The notes under the pieces were generated by a model that worked only from the letters and a program-made list of their open reading frames with translations, did not search any database and was not told where the DNA came from. From Pelobates cultripes (lineage: Eukaryota > Chordata > Amphibia > Anura > Pelobatidae), in assembly GCA_933207985.1 (NCBI GenBank), contig OW240914.1:286767117-286831116 (forward strand): a stretch of DNA of 64,000 bases, given 5' to 3'. How positions within the stretch are numbered: the first letter of the stretch is position 1; every line of letters starts with the position of its first letter. Below, one piece after another: positions 1 to 11,344 of the stretch. The position numbers and the translations under genes are program-made.

Positions 1-80
1 AAGTTTAACTCTTCTTATATCTCTGCCCCTACCCCTCCCAATAAAAAAATATCCTTCTTTGTTGACCCCTAGCAGATTAA

Positions 81-286
81 ATAGAAATTAATCCAGCACA
101 AAACCCAGAGGTACATCACTTTTAAAGTTTGAACATTTGCCATTAGCAACTACTTTTTGCACTCCATCTTCAAGACAAATAATAGTCCAAAAACAAGCGT
201 TTTCATGATGTAGATCCATATCTTTCAATTCTCAACTATATCAAATGGAATGGTATCAGATGATTGAGCAAAATCAAAATTGATCA
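81..286 (-). pseudogene. Degenerate LINE reverse-transcriptase fragment
   Basis: Read on the minus strand, the sequence gives the RT palm signature VxxxDFAxxxDTIPxD, then after a frameshift QKVVANGKCSNF followed by a decayed version of the SGVPQGSVLGP block (SDVPLGFVLD). This is the order seen in CR1/L2-type non-LTR retrotransposon reverse transcriptases. The two halves lie in different frames and contain stops, so it is an old dead fragment. No 3' tail or target-site duplication was recognised. It is more diverged than the LINE at 15-21 kb, so it may be an older copy or another family. Confidence 0.6.
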
Positions 287-1600
287 CAATCACTGCTACA
301 CCATGATCTATACTTACCCTAGCCTAATAAGACATAGCAAAGCTAATTTGATATGATCTATCCTTTATCAAATCATTTTATCTAAACATATTGCTTTGCT
401 TTTTCGTTACAATTAGTACAACTTTATTAAGCAGCACATGAAAGTGCCTAATTAACAGGCTATAATGCTTTAACTTTTTTCTCCTTCCAATAATTCCAAT
501 AACCATTGGAGTGTTTAGATTACTTCCATTTGATTACCCTTACATTGTTCAAGAATATTGTGTGTTGCTAACATATTCACTACTTTATTTCAAACTCATG
601 ATCAAAGTATTGTAATCTCCGGTCTCAAGAATCTATTTCTGTACATGTATACACCATCCTTTTCTGGACCAACAAATGCACTGTAAATATTACTATGCAC
701 TAGAGATTGTTTTCCCATCAATATGTGAATTACTGAGAGACAACAAGTGTTTGGAACATAAACAGAGATGGAAAATAGTCATCAGTTGCTAACCTTTCAA
801 TAGTCTGTAGACTTGTGCACAGCAGTCCAGTTTAGCACCCGGATCTTCATGTGATTGGAGGATGGTTCGTTTTTTTCTTATTGCAAATGTAATGAGAAAT
901 GTCATGTTATGTCGCAATATATGAAATATGCATACATATACATATATATGCACAACTGAGAACGTGAATATGAGTAGATGAGTAGAGTTAAGTACAAATG
1001 AGTACATAAATATGCTTGAGGAGTATAGATTATTTGGGGGGAAAAAGTCTATGTTACATATGTTATTTACTCACAACATGGTTTTCTTATATGTAACTTC
1101 GTTATTTAGTACAAGATTTTTAAAATTATTTTTCTGTCCAACCAAAATGTTTATAATGTGCTATCTACACATACTAAAACAAAAATACATTTAAACATTA
1201 CTTTTCTAAATTCCCAAAACACTCTGGGTGGTTTCTTGTGGTGGATTCCGGTGGGGGTATATTGCTTTTGCAAACCACTTGGTAGTGAGGGTGTTAAACC
1301 AAGTATCACAATTGCTACTTACCTGGAAAAGTTTAAGTATTCATCACAACTGCAGACTTGACATTATGGGCTGACATGATTATATTAATAGTATAAAATA
1401 GCTCTACAAGTCTTCAGTGTTACACAGTGAAATATTATATCTGCTATTAACTAGAGTCAGATCTGGATCTTTTGCAGATCTTTGAAATATTATACACAAG
1501 TTATACCCATTGTCATTATTATTAATTGACATAATTTAATTTTAAGTATCATCTTTTTTGTTTTGTTTTATAAATCACTCAAGAAGCTAAGTCACCTGTT
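287..1600. other. AT-rich spacer, no gene seen
   Basis: Only short open frames with no recognisable domain. No repeat structure was recognised apart from short A/T runs. Confidence 0.6.
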
Positions 1601-1608
1601 TCAACAGG

Positions 1609-1782
1609 TGTGCAAACAGCTCGAGCCTATCATGCACTCATGACAGCTTCATGGCTTATCATAAATGCCAGCATCGCAGTGTGAAGATGCAGTGCAGTAT
1701 CACTGACAAGCTAACACCAGTCAAAAAAGTCTTTGAATGGTATCCAAGGCAACAGCCCAGCATGGAGCGGAGGATTTTCTAA
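1609..1782 (+). other. Unidentified open stretch with higher GC
   Basis: A block of balanced base composition stands out from AT-rich flanks. It follows a T-rich tract and the acceptor-like CACCTGTTTCAACAG. One forward frame is open for about 57 codons, contains four Cys and ends in TAA; a second frame is open for about 25 codons. There is no ATG at the start, no donor and no domain I recognise. It could be a terminal exon, a conserved non-coding element or part of an unknown repeat. Confidence 0.2.
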
Positions 1783-3467
1783 AAGCTTTTCCAGTGATTA
1801 CCATATTTTGATCTATTCATTGGGAAGGAAAAAGCAGATCAAAGTGTTTGTCTATCAACAGCTTTTTTCGCTCTAGAATCATCCCTAAACATGACCTTTC
1901 TAAAGCACCAGTTCGATGGGAAGTTAGTAAAATGACAAAAAAAAAAAAAAAGAATATTGATAGTGGATTTATCAATAGGTCTTGGAAATATATTTTTAAA
2001 CTGTACAGTAAAAATTCTTGTTTAACAATGTATAACAATTTTGGTAAGAAGAAGAAATACATTTTAAAATTCATCTTACATTTTAAAATTATTATATTGA
2101 CATTTTAGCTGTCTTTTTATATAACACTTCTGTCTTCTGTCATTTTATGGGGGTGGGCACCTTTGCATGAATTGATATTCAGCTTTACAGTGGATTTAGT
2201 TAACTCCGTCACTACTAAACAGTTTGCAAAAATATCGACATATAATTTATGATGCAACATGGGATGCATAGTGTATATGTAGGATAAGACATTCTTGTGT
2301 ATTGTATACTAATATTTGTTCAGAGACTCATAATTAGAATTATGTAATATAAACACTTTTTTTTCATTTACAGAAATTTGGGGCAACATATTATTGTATA
2401 TATTGTATAGTATTTACTTTCTGTAAAATTATAGACATGGTTTGAAATATTAGCTTCGAAGAAGAATTATAATTTGATGACACTCAATAGATGTGAAAAA
2501 ATAGATTAAAGAAAATAATCAAATATCCTGCTTATGGGTATTAGTGCAGAGTTTTAAGGCATTTAGAGCCACACAGCTTCATAAAAGGCCAATAAAATGT
2601 AAATACGTAATATAAGTATGCTGTGGATTTATTGTAACATATACTCAATACAGTTAAAATTAACTATTGCCATGTACAGGATATTTGATAATAAAATAGC
2701 ACTTTACAAGCCTCACCTAAAAAAGTGCTCTGTACAGAACATTCCTACCATCATCTTTCCTTCTGTATTGTCAGACTGTATTTTATAATCCAAATTATGT
2801 GGGAGCAGGGAAGAGTAAAATTGGAAAAATCTGTTTAACGGGGAGATTTTTTTCGGTCTGAACTGCAATTTATTTGAATTTGTGCTGATCGGGATCAGGA
2901 TCAGAATCACAAATCAAACTAGCCGCTCAATGGCTGTACATTTTCGTTTTGATTCATGATTCCGAATTCCACTTGTGGTGCCAAGAAAAAAAAAGAGATA
3001 ATTGATTGGAAAAAAGTTGATTGATTGCAAGTCAAGTGAGAACAATAGGGGGAAAAAGGTGCAGTACAAAAATCTCTATTTATGTATTATATATGTAATA
3101 AATATTTAATATAGAGACATATTTGTATTGTTCTTTCTGCTTTTCCCTCTGTTAGCTACTCTTTTCACTTAATCTGTGAACCAAGTAGCGTGAAAATTAT
3201 CCTACTGCAAAATATATGCACAATATTAATATTATGTTTAGATTTTGCAGCACACTTGCTCATCCTTTTGGTCCATATGATTCATATTTTAATAATTTTT
3301 TAGTTTTTGAAATTCTGCAGAGCCTGAGAGATATATGGCCAAATTTCGAGTGTCCAGAAAATATTTCTATTTTGGGGAAAAATGGTTCAGCAAAACCACA
3401 TTTTCTCATATACACAGTCTGCCATTTTCAGCTCCCTTAAATGTATAGGGACAGAAAAAATGTTGCA
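1783..3467. other. AT-rich spacer, no gene seen
   Basis: Contains an A14 run near 1937 and short AT-rich open frames only. Nothing recognisable on either strand. Confidence 0.6.
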
Positions 3468-3707
3468 GGAGATATTGACATTGCAAAAGTGATGGTAGGA
3501 GCCACACTCAATCCCATCAGCCACCCGGTGCTCTGGAGCAGGACAAGCAATCCCACAATGATACCGCAACACAAGAAATTCTCCAGGCATTCGAGGTGTT
3601 AAAGCCGCAGGCAGTTTTAATGGAACAAAAAAGAGCAGCAACGTTTCGACCTGCTAAGAGGTCTTAGCTTGGTATTAACCTTGTGTGCCTGGAGATATTG
3701 ACATTGC
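3468..3707 (-). mobile_element. Short retro-insert (Penelope/hammerhead-derived) with 17-bp TSD
   Basis: The 17-mer GGAGATATTGACATTGC occurs at 3468-3484 and again at 3691-3707, bracketing a 206-bp insert. A duplication of this length points to target-primed reverse transcription. Near the right end the minus strand has GACCT-loop-AGGTC followed by GAAAC, which is the stem II plus GAAA half of a hammerhead ribozyme as found in Penelope-like element repeats; the CUGAUGA box that should precede it is not intact. There is no coding capacity. It could be a 5'-truncated Penelope-like 3' end or a non-autonomous hammerhead retroelement (retrozyme-like). The duplication is directly seen; the family assignment is inference. 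Confidence 0.6.
3639..3663 (-). ncRNA. Partial hammerhead-like motif (stem II and GAAA)
   Basis: On the minus strand a 5-bp perfect stem (GACCT/AGGTC) with a 6-nt loop is followed at once by GAAACGTTG. The upstream position expected to hold CUGAUGA reads CAAGCTA, so self-cleavage is not expected from this copy. Confidence 0.35.
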
Positions 3708-4023
3708 CTGCTGTCTAGATTTCTTGTTTGAGGCTACATTTAATGTTGCTTTGTCTCGTTTACATGACTGCTAATAAGTTAAAAATTTCAGTATTAAAAT
3801 ATAACATGCTCCTTTTTCAGTGAGTCATAACTGAAAAAATATCGGTGGATCAGATGCATAAGCTCACCTAACCTCTTATGGACACATGATGGAAATTGTC
3901 TGTCATGCTAGCCTTTTACTTCTGAAGCTGTAAAAGGAGCTAACAAGACATATATTAATTTCTTAAGGTAAATTGAATACTTTTAAGCATACCATTGAAA
4001 TTAATTTATAAAAAATGCTTACA

Positions 4024-4312
4024 GGGGCACTGTAGGCACCCAGACCACTTCATCCCATTGAAGTGGTCTGGGTGCAAACTCCTATCACCCTTAACCCTGA
4101 ACATGTAATTATTGCAGTTTTTATAAACTGCAGTAATTACCTGCTAGGGTTTACTCCTCCTCTAATGGCTAATAAACAGCCACTAGAGGGACTTCCGGGT
4201 ACTTAGACAACTTTTGGTCGTCTAAACTACGCCGGACATCCTCACACTATGCATGAGGCCTTCCAGAGTCGCCGGAATCCCCATAGGAAAGCATTTCCTT
4301 TAAAATTATGTT
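4024..4312. mobile_element. Miniature element fragment of the GGGGCACTGTAG type
   Basis: Starts with GGGGCACTGTAGGCACC and has a subterminal hairpin CCCAGACCACTTC / GAAGTGGTCTGGG at 4040-4071. The same hairpin words recur at 29.9 kb and 33.3 kb, showing one dispersed family. It is non-coding and ends in a GC-richer block near GGAAAGCATTTCC. The right inverted repeat is not intact. Confidence 0.5.
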
Positions 4313-5243
4313 TCATATCTAAATATATGATGTAAAATGAAAGCCCTGTCTCTTCTAAAAAATTATATATAATAAGTGTGGGTGCACTTAATATGAAAGA
4401 GGTGAATTATGGTTGAACAGACAAATACCAGGCTTTGTTTACCATTTTGTTTTGATCAGAATGTGTAAAATTACCTCCATCCTTAAAGGGTTAATAAGTG
4501 CTGAGGAGCACGGTTTTCCTTTATTTGATATTGTTATAAATTATAAAATAAGCAGGTCAAATCTTTTGAACCTAACCCAGGAAGTAAAGTACTTTTCTAT
4601 AATGGAAAGACTGGGACTATGCTATTTGTTTGATACCTTTGAAGGTATAAATTTGAATACATGTGTGTGTTCTTGCGCACTTGCGTGCATGCGTGCGTGC
4701 ATGTGTGGGCAATTCTGTAACATGAAGTAACAAGTCATAAAATGTGCCAATTTCTTGTTCAAATCAATTTTTCTAAACTATTTGAGGCATGTTTTTGTAG
4801 GATTTAGGATTAAGATTAGGATTAGGAAGTTAGATAGATTTGTTTTGTTTTGATAATATTTTTGCTATATTCTTTAAGAGAAATAGGCACATTTCTTGTG
4901 CCATACACAATGTGATAAAATATAGTTTTAGTTGCATTTTAGAGGACAGATGGAAGAAATATAACTTTGTAAAACTCACTTTTCAAAGTCTGCTAATGTT
5001 TTAATGTTCATGTTCAATGCTATTGTGATGAACTGGAAAGGGCAAACGTGTTTTCTTGCTTAAAGCAATCAGTTAACAAGAAGTCATTGAAAAGTCAATT
5101 TTCTTTGTCTCATGTTTCTTTTTCTTAATTTCTTCAGAAAAGGAAGAATGTTTCACTTTTTTTTTTTTTACTTTCTTTGGAAAAGGAAGACAGATATTGC
5201 CACTAGCAAGTAGCAGCCTTGTAAAAAAAAAAACAGTCATACA
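4313..5243. other. Spacer, no gene seen; alternating purine-pyrimidine tract
   Basis: AT-rich. Positions 4656-4708 are rich in TG/GC steps (TGTGTGTG, GTGCATGCGTGCGTGCATG), a sequence type prone to left-handed DNA. Poly-T and poly-A runs lie at 5160-5232. Confidence 0.5.
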
Positions 5244-5830
5244 TTGTGGCAGAGATGCCTCTGTCACGTGTTCTTGGAGGGGCCTGCTTGCCAGCCTCCT
5301 GCCCCAAGATTATGGGGGTCATGCGAATAGACTCATAATAAACTTTGTTTGTGCACTTTCCCTAATCTGTCAGGTGCACGAACCATGGATCACCCGGGAG
5401 CTTGTTAAGCCTAATTGACACTTTGTAACAATTTCCACCACAGTGTTCTAAGTGTTCTTCTGGGTGGCGGCCATCCTGTTCCCGTGAACCCAGACAGCGG
5501 TGTTTGGGCGTCAAACTCATGGGGGTACTTTTGGGGTGTTTCAAAATTGTATGTTTTTTAGTTTGTACAGTTCCTGACTCAATTATCTCTCTGGCATAAG
5601 GGAGGAGTTTGTGACTTGTATAAATTCTGTGACTGTGTTGTGTATGGGAAAGGGTTAGGGTTAGGGGTAGGGTTAGGGTTAAAGGTCGGGTTAGGGTTAG
5701 GGGTAGGGTTAGAGGTAGAGATAGGGGTAGGGTTAGGGGTAGGGTTAGAGGTAGGGGTAGGTTTAGGGGTAGGGTTAAGGGTAGGGTTAGGGTTAGGCGG
5801 AGGTACCCAGTTGGGCTGCCAGGCAGTCCA
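5244..5830 (+). repeat. Dispersed repeat (family A) carrying a TTAGGG-like array
   Basis: Begins TTGTGGCAGAGATGCCTCTG and contains GACCACCCGGGAGC-like, ACCCAGACAGCGGTG and TTTGTACAGTTCCTGACTCAA blocks. The same blocks occur in reverse orientation at 58.1-59.2 kb, so this is a dispersed family. The word GGCGGAGGTACCCAGT at 5798-5813 also matches the reverse of 58096-58111. Between the shared blocks this copy has a telomere-like array that the 58-kb copy lacks. It is non-coding; superfamily unknown (no clear terminal repeats or TSD were found). Confidence 0.55.
5650..5797 (+). repeat. Degenerate telomere-like (TTAGGG)n array
   Basis: About 150 bases of GGGTTA, GGGGTA and GAGGTA hexamer variants, all G-rich on the plus strand. 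It sits inside a dispersed repeat, so it is more likely local expansion than a chromosome-end relic. The regular G-runs would allow G-quadruplex formation. Confidence 0.75.
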
Positions 5831-6562
5831 CCACATAGATATTATTTATGTAATTCATGTGTGTCCCTATTTTTATTCATTTTTTTTTGCTGCCACCCTC
5901 CTCCATGTCACACATAGAAATATGTGGTTTTGGTGTTCCCATGAATCATTTTGCCAATCTAAGAGTTAGTTTTTGTACATGTGTTTTGCAAGCAAAAACA
6001 ACTCCATAAAGAATTTCAGAGATGACAAGCAGACCCCTCTCCCACTGTAATTTACACGACAATTATCAATGCCAGATAAATAGACATTTCATTTTCTAAC
6101 ACTTTGGTAAAAAAATGCAGTTATTCAATAAAATTGGTGTAACTGTCATTTGAATTTAAAGTGACTTGAGATGACGATGACTTGTTGCATAAGCCCAGTT
6201 TCGTCGCTTTATAAGTCATATTACTTGACTGTGCAATCTCATTAAATTTGGTAAATATCTACAAATCTTTTATTGGACTGGTTTCTAGGTCTTTTACAAG
6301 CAATATAAACAATGCATCTCCTTTATTTTATAAAAAGCACATCTTAAAAGTTATGTGGCAAATCATAATAGAGGAAAACAATAATGTGATTTTGAATTTC
6401 CAGAACATTTTTTTTTTTATTGGGAGTTAACTTTCTTTGGTGTCATTGAATGTATGTTTTCTTTACATACACTGATCCCATAGTCACCTATGTAGTGGAG
6501 CTCCAATACCCTGACTGGGTATCTCTGTTGAATATCCTTGAAGCTGGAAGAAGCAATCTTTA
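5831..6562. other. AT-rich spacer, no gene seen
   Basis: Short open frames without domain content; no repeat recognised. Confidence 0.55.
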
Positions 6563-6570
6563 GTGAATAG

Positions 6571-7110
6571 TAGACATGTGCAATTCATTTCGGTCCGAAT
6601 TTAAATTAGGACGAATTTCGGCAATGCAGACATTCATTTGCTTCCGAGTGTCCAAATTGCTGAATTTCGGAAGTGCCGAACCAAATTGCCGAAGTCCCGA
6701 ATTGCCGAAGTGCCGAATTTCGGAAGTGCTGAAGTGCTTCGGATTTCTGAAAAGTGGCAAAACAGGAGAGGGAGGGGAAACTAAGGGAATTATGACAAGA
6801 ATCTAACCCTAACCCTAATCTTACATTTAACCCTAACCCTACCCTAACCCCAACCCCAACCCCAATCCTACCCCTTAACCTTAACCCTTCCCCTAACCCT
6901 ATTAGGGTTAGGGGAAGAGTTAGGGTTGGGGTTAGGTGTTAGGTATTATTTTAGGGTTAGGGTTAGGGAATTGCCGAAGTCCAGAATTCCCGAAGTGCCA
7001 AAGTCCCAAAATGCTGAATTCCTGAGTTGCCGAAGTCCCGCATTTCGGAAGTGCTGAACTGAACCGAAGTGCCGAACTGAACCAAATTTGTTTGCCCATG
7101 CACATTCCTA
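6571..7110 (+). mobile_element. Non-autonomous hAT-type element with 8-bp TSD
   Basis: Left end TAGACATGTGCAATT and right end, read in reverse, TAGGAATGTGCATGG form short inverted repeats. The flanks carry the identical 8-mer GTGAATAG (6563-6570 and 7111-7118), the duplication length of hAT transposons. The body is built of CTTCGG / CCGAAGTGCCGAA words and an internal telomere-like block. A second copy in reverse orientation lies at 39722-40412 and shares the AAAGTGGCAAAACA / GGAGAGGGAGGG core. It encodes no transposase and would depend on an autonomous hAT. Confidence 0.75.
6804..6970. repeat. Inverted telomere-like blocks: (CCCTAA)n then (TTAGGG)n
   Basis: About 95 bases of CCCTAA variants are followed by about 70 bases of TTAGGG variants with the switch at CCCTATTAGGG near 6900. 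The order is the reverse of a head-to-head telomere fusion, and the block lies inside the hAT-type element, so it is an internal foldback rather than a fused chromosome end. Confidence 0.75.
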
Positions 7111-7199
7111 GTGAATAGCTCTATTCCCACAAGTAACTAGATGAGACAAAGTTCTGTGAGTACACCGGCTTATATTATAGGCTTGGTCTTTTTTACAAA

Positions 7200-7560
7200 G
7201 ACCACCAGTATTGGGTCTCCATTGTATCCCCACAGTGCCCGCCCAGGTGCCTCTGTGTCCAAGAGATAATTGAGTTGCTGACTACTAAACTAATTATCTC
7301 CCAGATATAAAGTACCTAACACAAAAATACCCCCAAAATACAGTAACACCACACAGAAACCCAACATATCATACACCCCCAGATAGCTCTAATTCGAGCG
7401 CTCATGTTAGCCAAATAGTGCCTGGATCCATGAAAAATTGTTCGTTCACCACCGGGGTAAAGTTTTGGCCGGCAGCACACAAGGACTAAGCCCAAAATAG
7501 TTCCAGCGTAATTGTGGCTTGGACTGGTCAAATAGCGGGAGCTTCTGCGGTCAAACGGAA
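7200..7560 (-). repeat. Diverged fragment probably of repeat family A
   Basis: Shares words with the 58-kb copy in the same order: ATAATTGAGTTGCTGACT, ATTATCTCCCAGAT, ATACCCCCAAAATACA and CCCAAAATAGTTCCA. It is in the same orientation as that copy and opposite to the one at 5.2 kb. Ends are uncertain. Non-coding. Confidence 0.35.
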
Positions 7561-8583
7561 GGTGGCTACCCCTGGTTCTCAGTGAGCTATTGTTCCTATT
7601 AGTTTGTAGTTCCTTCCCTCTAGATAGTGCTCTCCTGGCAGGTTGGCAAGGGGGTCATCACATGGGGTCAATATGACGGGAGTCGCAAAGTCACATAGCC
7701 GAGTTGAGTTCCAGAGAATTCGCAGCTAATTACTGCTGAGGACTGTTTGGTAGCTGAATGACTGCCAGAAAGGGGCTTTTGGTAATACGTTTGTGAGAAG
7801 TGAAGGTACCAAACCCGGGAGACAGTGAACAGCTCTTTCCGTGACCAAGTTTATGTAATAGGACAGGGTCTGCCACAACATAGACACTGTATCCTGTAAG
7901 CAGCAAGTATAAACTTATCATGAGAATTTTTGTCAATTTTCTGCTAGTTGAAATGTATGCCATGTAAATACAGGAAAGTAAGCCCTAAAAAGGACATTGA
8001 TTAGGCACTTAATCTACCGTGGATTGACAAGAAAAACTGTTTTTGTACAATTGGCATACATTTTCACTACGGTTTGTTAATGTAGCTGTCCTTCTTCTGC
8101 TGGCAAATTCTTGGCAGAATTCTACTACAGTAGCATGAAACTCCTTCATAAGCTGGAACATTGGTTATAACAAGTGAGGACCTAAGGCAATGTTCTCCAG
8201 ACCCATCAACTTAACAATTATATGTGACCAGTATATATCCCAACTACTGGGAAACCTGCTGGGAGATTACTGGATACACTGAAGATGCTCTGAGATTTAC
8301 AGATGATTAACCAGCCTCTGATTTTTCAATAATCAGTGGATAGATGAGTGGTATCTATCTCCACTTCCTACCTTCCCAGCTCCACCTGATATTGCACAAA
8401 ATGAGGATAATACCACACCTTTCTGGCATGGACCATCAATTTTGTGCCAAGCCACCTAATTTTAAAACTGAAACAAATAAACTTTGTCCAGCCTGCTTAC
8501 ATCCTTGCCCCAAAGAAAAAACAAATGGATACTCAGGGCAAGATGATGAGGAATTAATGTTTGCACAATTGTGGACACCCTAG
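7561..8583. other. Unassigned sequence, no gene seen
   Basis: Mixed composition with no recognisable domain or inverted repeat. Confidence 0.5.
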
Positions 8584-8880
8584 TCACTTTAGACACTCCC
8601 TCTCATTAAAGTGGTTATACTGCCTGAGTTCCAAGGTGCTGTTCCTGCATTCAATGTCAAACTGTTTTAGAATAGTTTGACACCGAATGAGTGTCCCCAG
8701 CTGCTCACAGCCTGGCCCAGATTACACTCAGCCATAACATTTCAAACCAGCAATGGGCAGTTGTGATTGGCTGAGAGCAGTCACCTGACAGTGTTAAAAT
8801 GTAAAAAAATGGTTTAAACGTGAACAGTGAGATGACACTAGGAAACTCCAGGTGATATAAAGTGGTTACATTGTCTACAG
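8584..8880. mobile_element. Possible TTAA-type miniature element fragment
   Basis: The CACTTTAGACACTCCCTCTC start, the GAGTGTCCCC box at 8689 and the GATTGGCTGAGAGCAGTCA motif resemble the body of the frog-type miniature elements seen elsewhere in the window. No matching pair of ends was found, so this is tentative. Confidence 0.3.
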
Positions 8881-8898
8881 TGAACATAAGGTACCATT

Positions 8899-9504
8899 TA
8901 AATATGAAATAAGGTGAAAAGAAGGGAAATCTAAGGGAAAAAACCTCACATATCCCAGAGCCCTTTCACCCCTGGCTCTGGGTTTGCAAGGCTCCTTTGG
9001 AGAGGGGATACCCCCACACTGGAAGATGTTCCAGGAGATGTGTCCACTGATGATTCTGTTGTACTTGAGGTTACTGAGACGGAGGTGAAGATGAAGGTGT
9101 TCCTTGTGGAATCTATTTCTGACATTATACAGTTTATGGGATAAAACCAGGTATCTCGGGGTTAAAGGGACATCACGACTGGCTGAGTTGGTTGGTAGTC
9201 TGAGCAAAGTTCATCTTCCAGTATGGCATCTACGTCCGCTTCCAGAAAATAGTTAATATTTCTAAAGACAAAAACAGAGATGTTAATTGATTCCACAAGG
9301 AACACCTTTTTCTTCACCTCCGTCTTAGTAACCTCAAGTACAACAGAATCATCAGTGGACACATCTCCTGGAACATCTTCCAGTGTGGGGATATCCCCTC
9401 TCCAAAGGAGCCTTGCAAAGCCAGAGCCAGGGGTGATAGGGCTCTGGGATATGTGAGTTTTTTTTCCCTTAGATTTCCCTTCTTTTCACATTATTTCATA
9501 TTTA
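8899..9504. mobile_element. Foldback element with about 215-bp inverted arms
   Basis: The left arm 8899-9113 (AAATATGAAATAAGGTGAAAAG ... TCCTTGTGGAATC) is matched in reverse by 9289-9504, with a 175-bp spacer. Arms share many long exact words such as CATCTTCCAGTGTGGG and AGTACAACAGAATCATC. Small open frames (9162-9362, 8875-9207 minus) lie across arms and spacer; I recognise no domain in them. It could be a foldback DNA transposon or two inverted copies of one repeat. No TSD was found. Confidence 0.7.
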
Positions 9505-10969
9505 GATGATCTGCACTATTATTTGTTTGTTTTTTATATTAACAGATTAGTGTAGCGCGCTCTCTTTTGGAAATTATTGTCTTTCTTTACACATTTTTGT
9601 GTGCATTGTAATTTTGAGCGCTGCCATACTATCTGCATTAGATTCCATAGCGCATAAAAGGGAACCTACTCTATTGTTATTCCTCATGGAAAAGCATGAC
9701 CTATTCTTGTAACAGGTTGGTTTGTATGTAAAATTATCTTAAAACAACATTGGCAAAATCATTAATGTAAATAAAATGCATGTGCATTAAGTTTACAGTT
9801 TGTTTTTATTTTACTAATGTCTACAATGTCTTCAAGATAAGAGTTTTAAAAAAACACTCTGCTGTATTTTGTACATACCCCAGAATAGTCAGATACATCT
9901 GAATTTGCAGATCTCACCCGGAATAGGTCATGTCTCCTGTAAAGCTCTATTCTTCAGACAAGAATTACAACATTCTTACACAATAAACCTACATACACAT
10001 TTACCCATTTACAAGATTTCACATTCATTGATCAAACAACCATCTTGTCACTGCTTCAGCTTCTAAGTGATGTGTCAATAGCAACTGAGATCAGCAAGTT
10101 GTAAATATTAAGTGCTGGAGAAATGTTATATTTGTAGATCAAGCTAAAAGGATTGCTATCCATCTGCCAGTGTTTGAAACTGTGCCAATGTATCACAAGT
10201 GGGAGAAAACCAAACTAAAACCTTAACTAATACAGGAAACATATTTTTTATTATACTGGACAAGAGTTTTCACCAATCAGGATTTTATATTCTGTGTCAG
10301 AACAGAATTTATAAGAACAATAACAACTGGCAAAATCGAATTAGATTGCCCTTGAGTAAGTCCCTGGTTAGGTCTCCTGTAAGTCTTAGCTCAGTTGCAC
10401 CAATCCAATGTAGTCCAGATCTGAAAGACCATCAAGTCTCCTCTGAATAAGATTTACAGCAAGCACAGAAATTATTTTGGTCTTCATAGGACCTTGTCAA
10501 TGAGGTGTATTAGCAGCTCTCCAGGCACAAAGAACAGGAGTTCCACATCTGAATTAGTCTTTTGAGGCCATAAACAAGTAAGAAAAAATATATTTATAAA
10601 AACACTGGGAATGGGAAAAAAATACATTTTCTTTAGTACTTCTCCCTGTCACAATTCCAGGTCCATATGTAACTATGCAATGCAGAGAGACCCATGAGGA
10701 TGGATGTCCCACATAAGTGGGTTAATCTCAAAAGAGCAAGGATTAGGTTATTAGAGTAGGACTTATTTAAAAAGGATACATAGGCATTGTGGCAGGTTTA
10801 TGCAATGCATGATCATAGTCAGGAGGTTTTAAAGCTTAAAATAAAATACAAAAATTGTTGTCCATGTAACTACTATTTGAGTATTTATTATATGCCACTG
10901 TGCTAATAACCAAGAGAAACATTATCAGAGACAGCTTCTTCAGTACTCCTTCTCAATTCCATTATACTG
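9505..10969. other. Spacer, no gene seen
   Basis: The first 170 bases (GTGTAGCGCGCTCTCTTTTGG, TTTTGAGCGCTGCC) resemble the edge of a repeat. The rest is AT-rich and contains only short open frames without recognisable domains. Confidence 0.5.
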
Positions 10970-11344
10970 CTAGCTATGCACTGACAGCCTAGCCATCACA
11001 CCAGGCAACGCCACTCTTATTCTTCTGGACAACAGATGGTCTGGGGGAAATAAAAATCCTACGATAAATAAGGCTACTTGGTTGTAATGCACGGCCTTGG
11101 ATGTTATGGTCCACCAGGAAAGTAACTGGTGTCCTAGAAGGCCAATTGGGCTCTGACAAAATAATTTTGTTTTTTTCTGACTTTGGTTTCTTGTATTCAA
11201 TCTGTATTCTATCTGCCATCTATTTCTCATCCTACGTTTCCAGTACTTTGTTTTTGGATAGTCTTTCACTGTTATTCTAGTCAGGCATATGGATGGACTT
11301 CCATCTCTACAATCTTTGTTCTTTTTCTTTGTTTTCTTAATCAA
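10970..11344 (-). other. Two overlapping unidentified open frames
   Basis: A 124-codon frame (10970-11344) overlaps a 76-codon frame (10989-11219) on the minus strand. The shorter one contains PSRTPVTFLVDHNIQGRAL, which reads more like ordinary protein than AT-rich noise, and basic residues are frequent. I recognise neither. A frameshifted retrotransposon scrap or processed pseudogene is possible; chance is also possible. Confidence 0.2.

Noticed and set aside
5579..5969. Open frames of Gly/Leu/Val or Pro/Asn/Thr repeats on both strands
   Set aside because: They are translations of the TTAGGG-like array, open by composition.
6804..6970. Head-to-head telomere fusion
   Set aside because: A fusion reads TTAGGG then CCCTAA on one strand; here the order is reversed and the block is inside a transposon.
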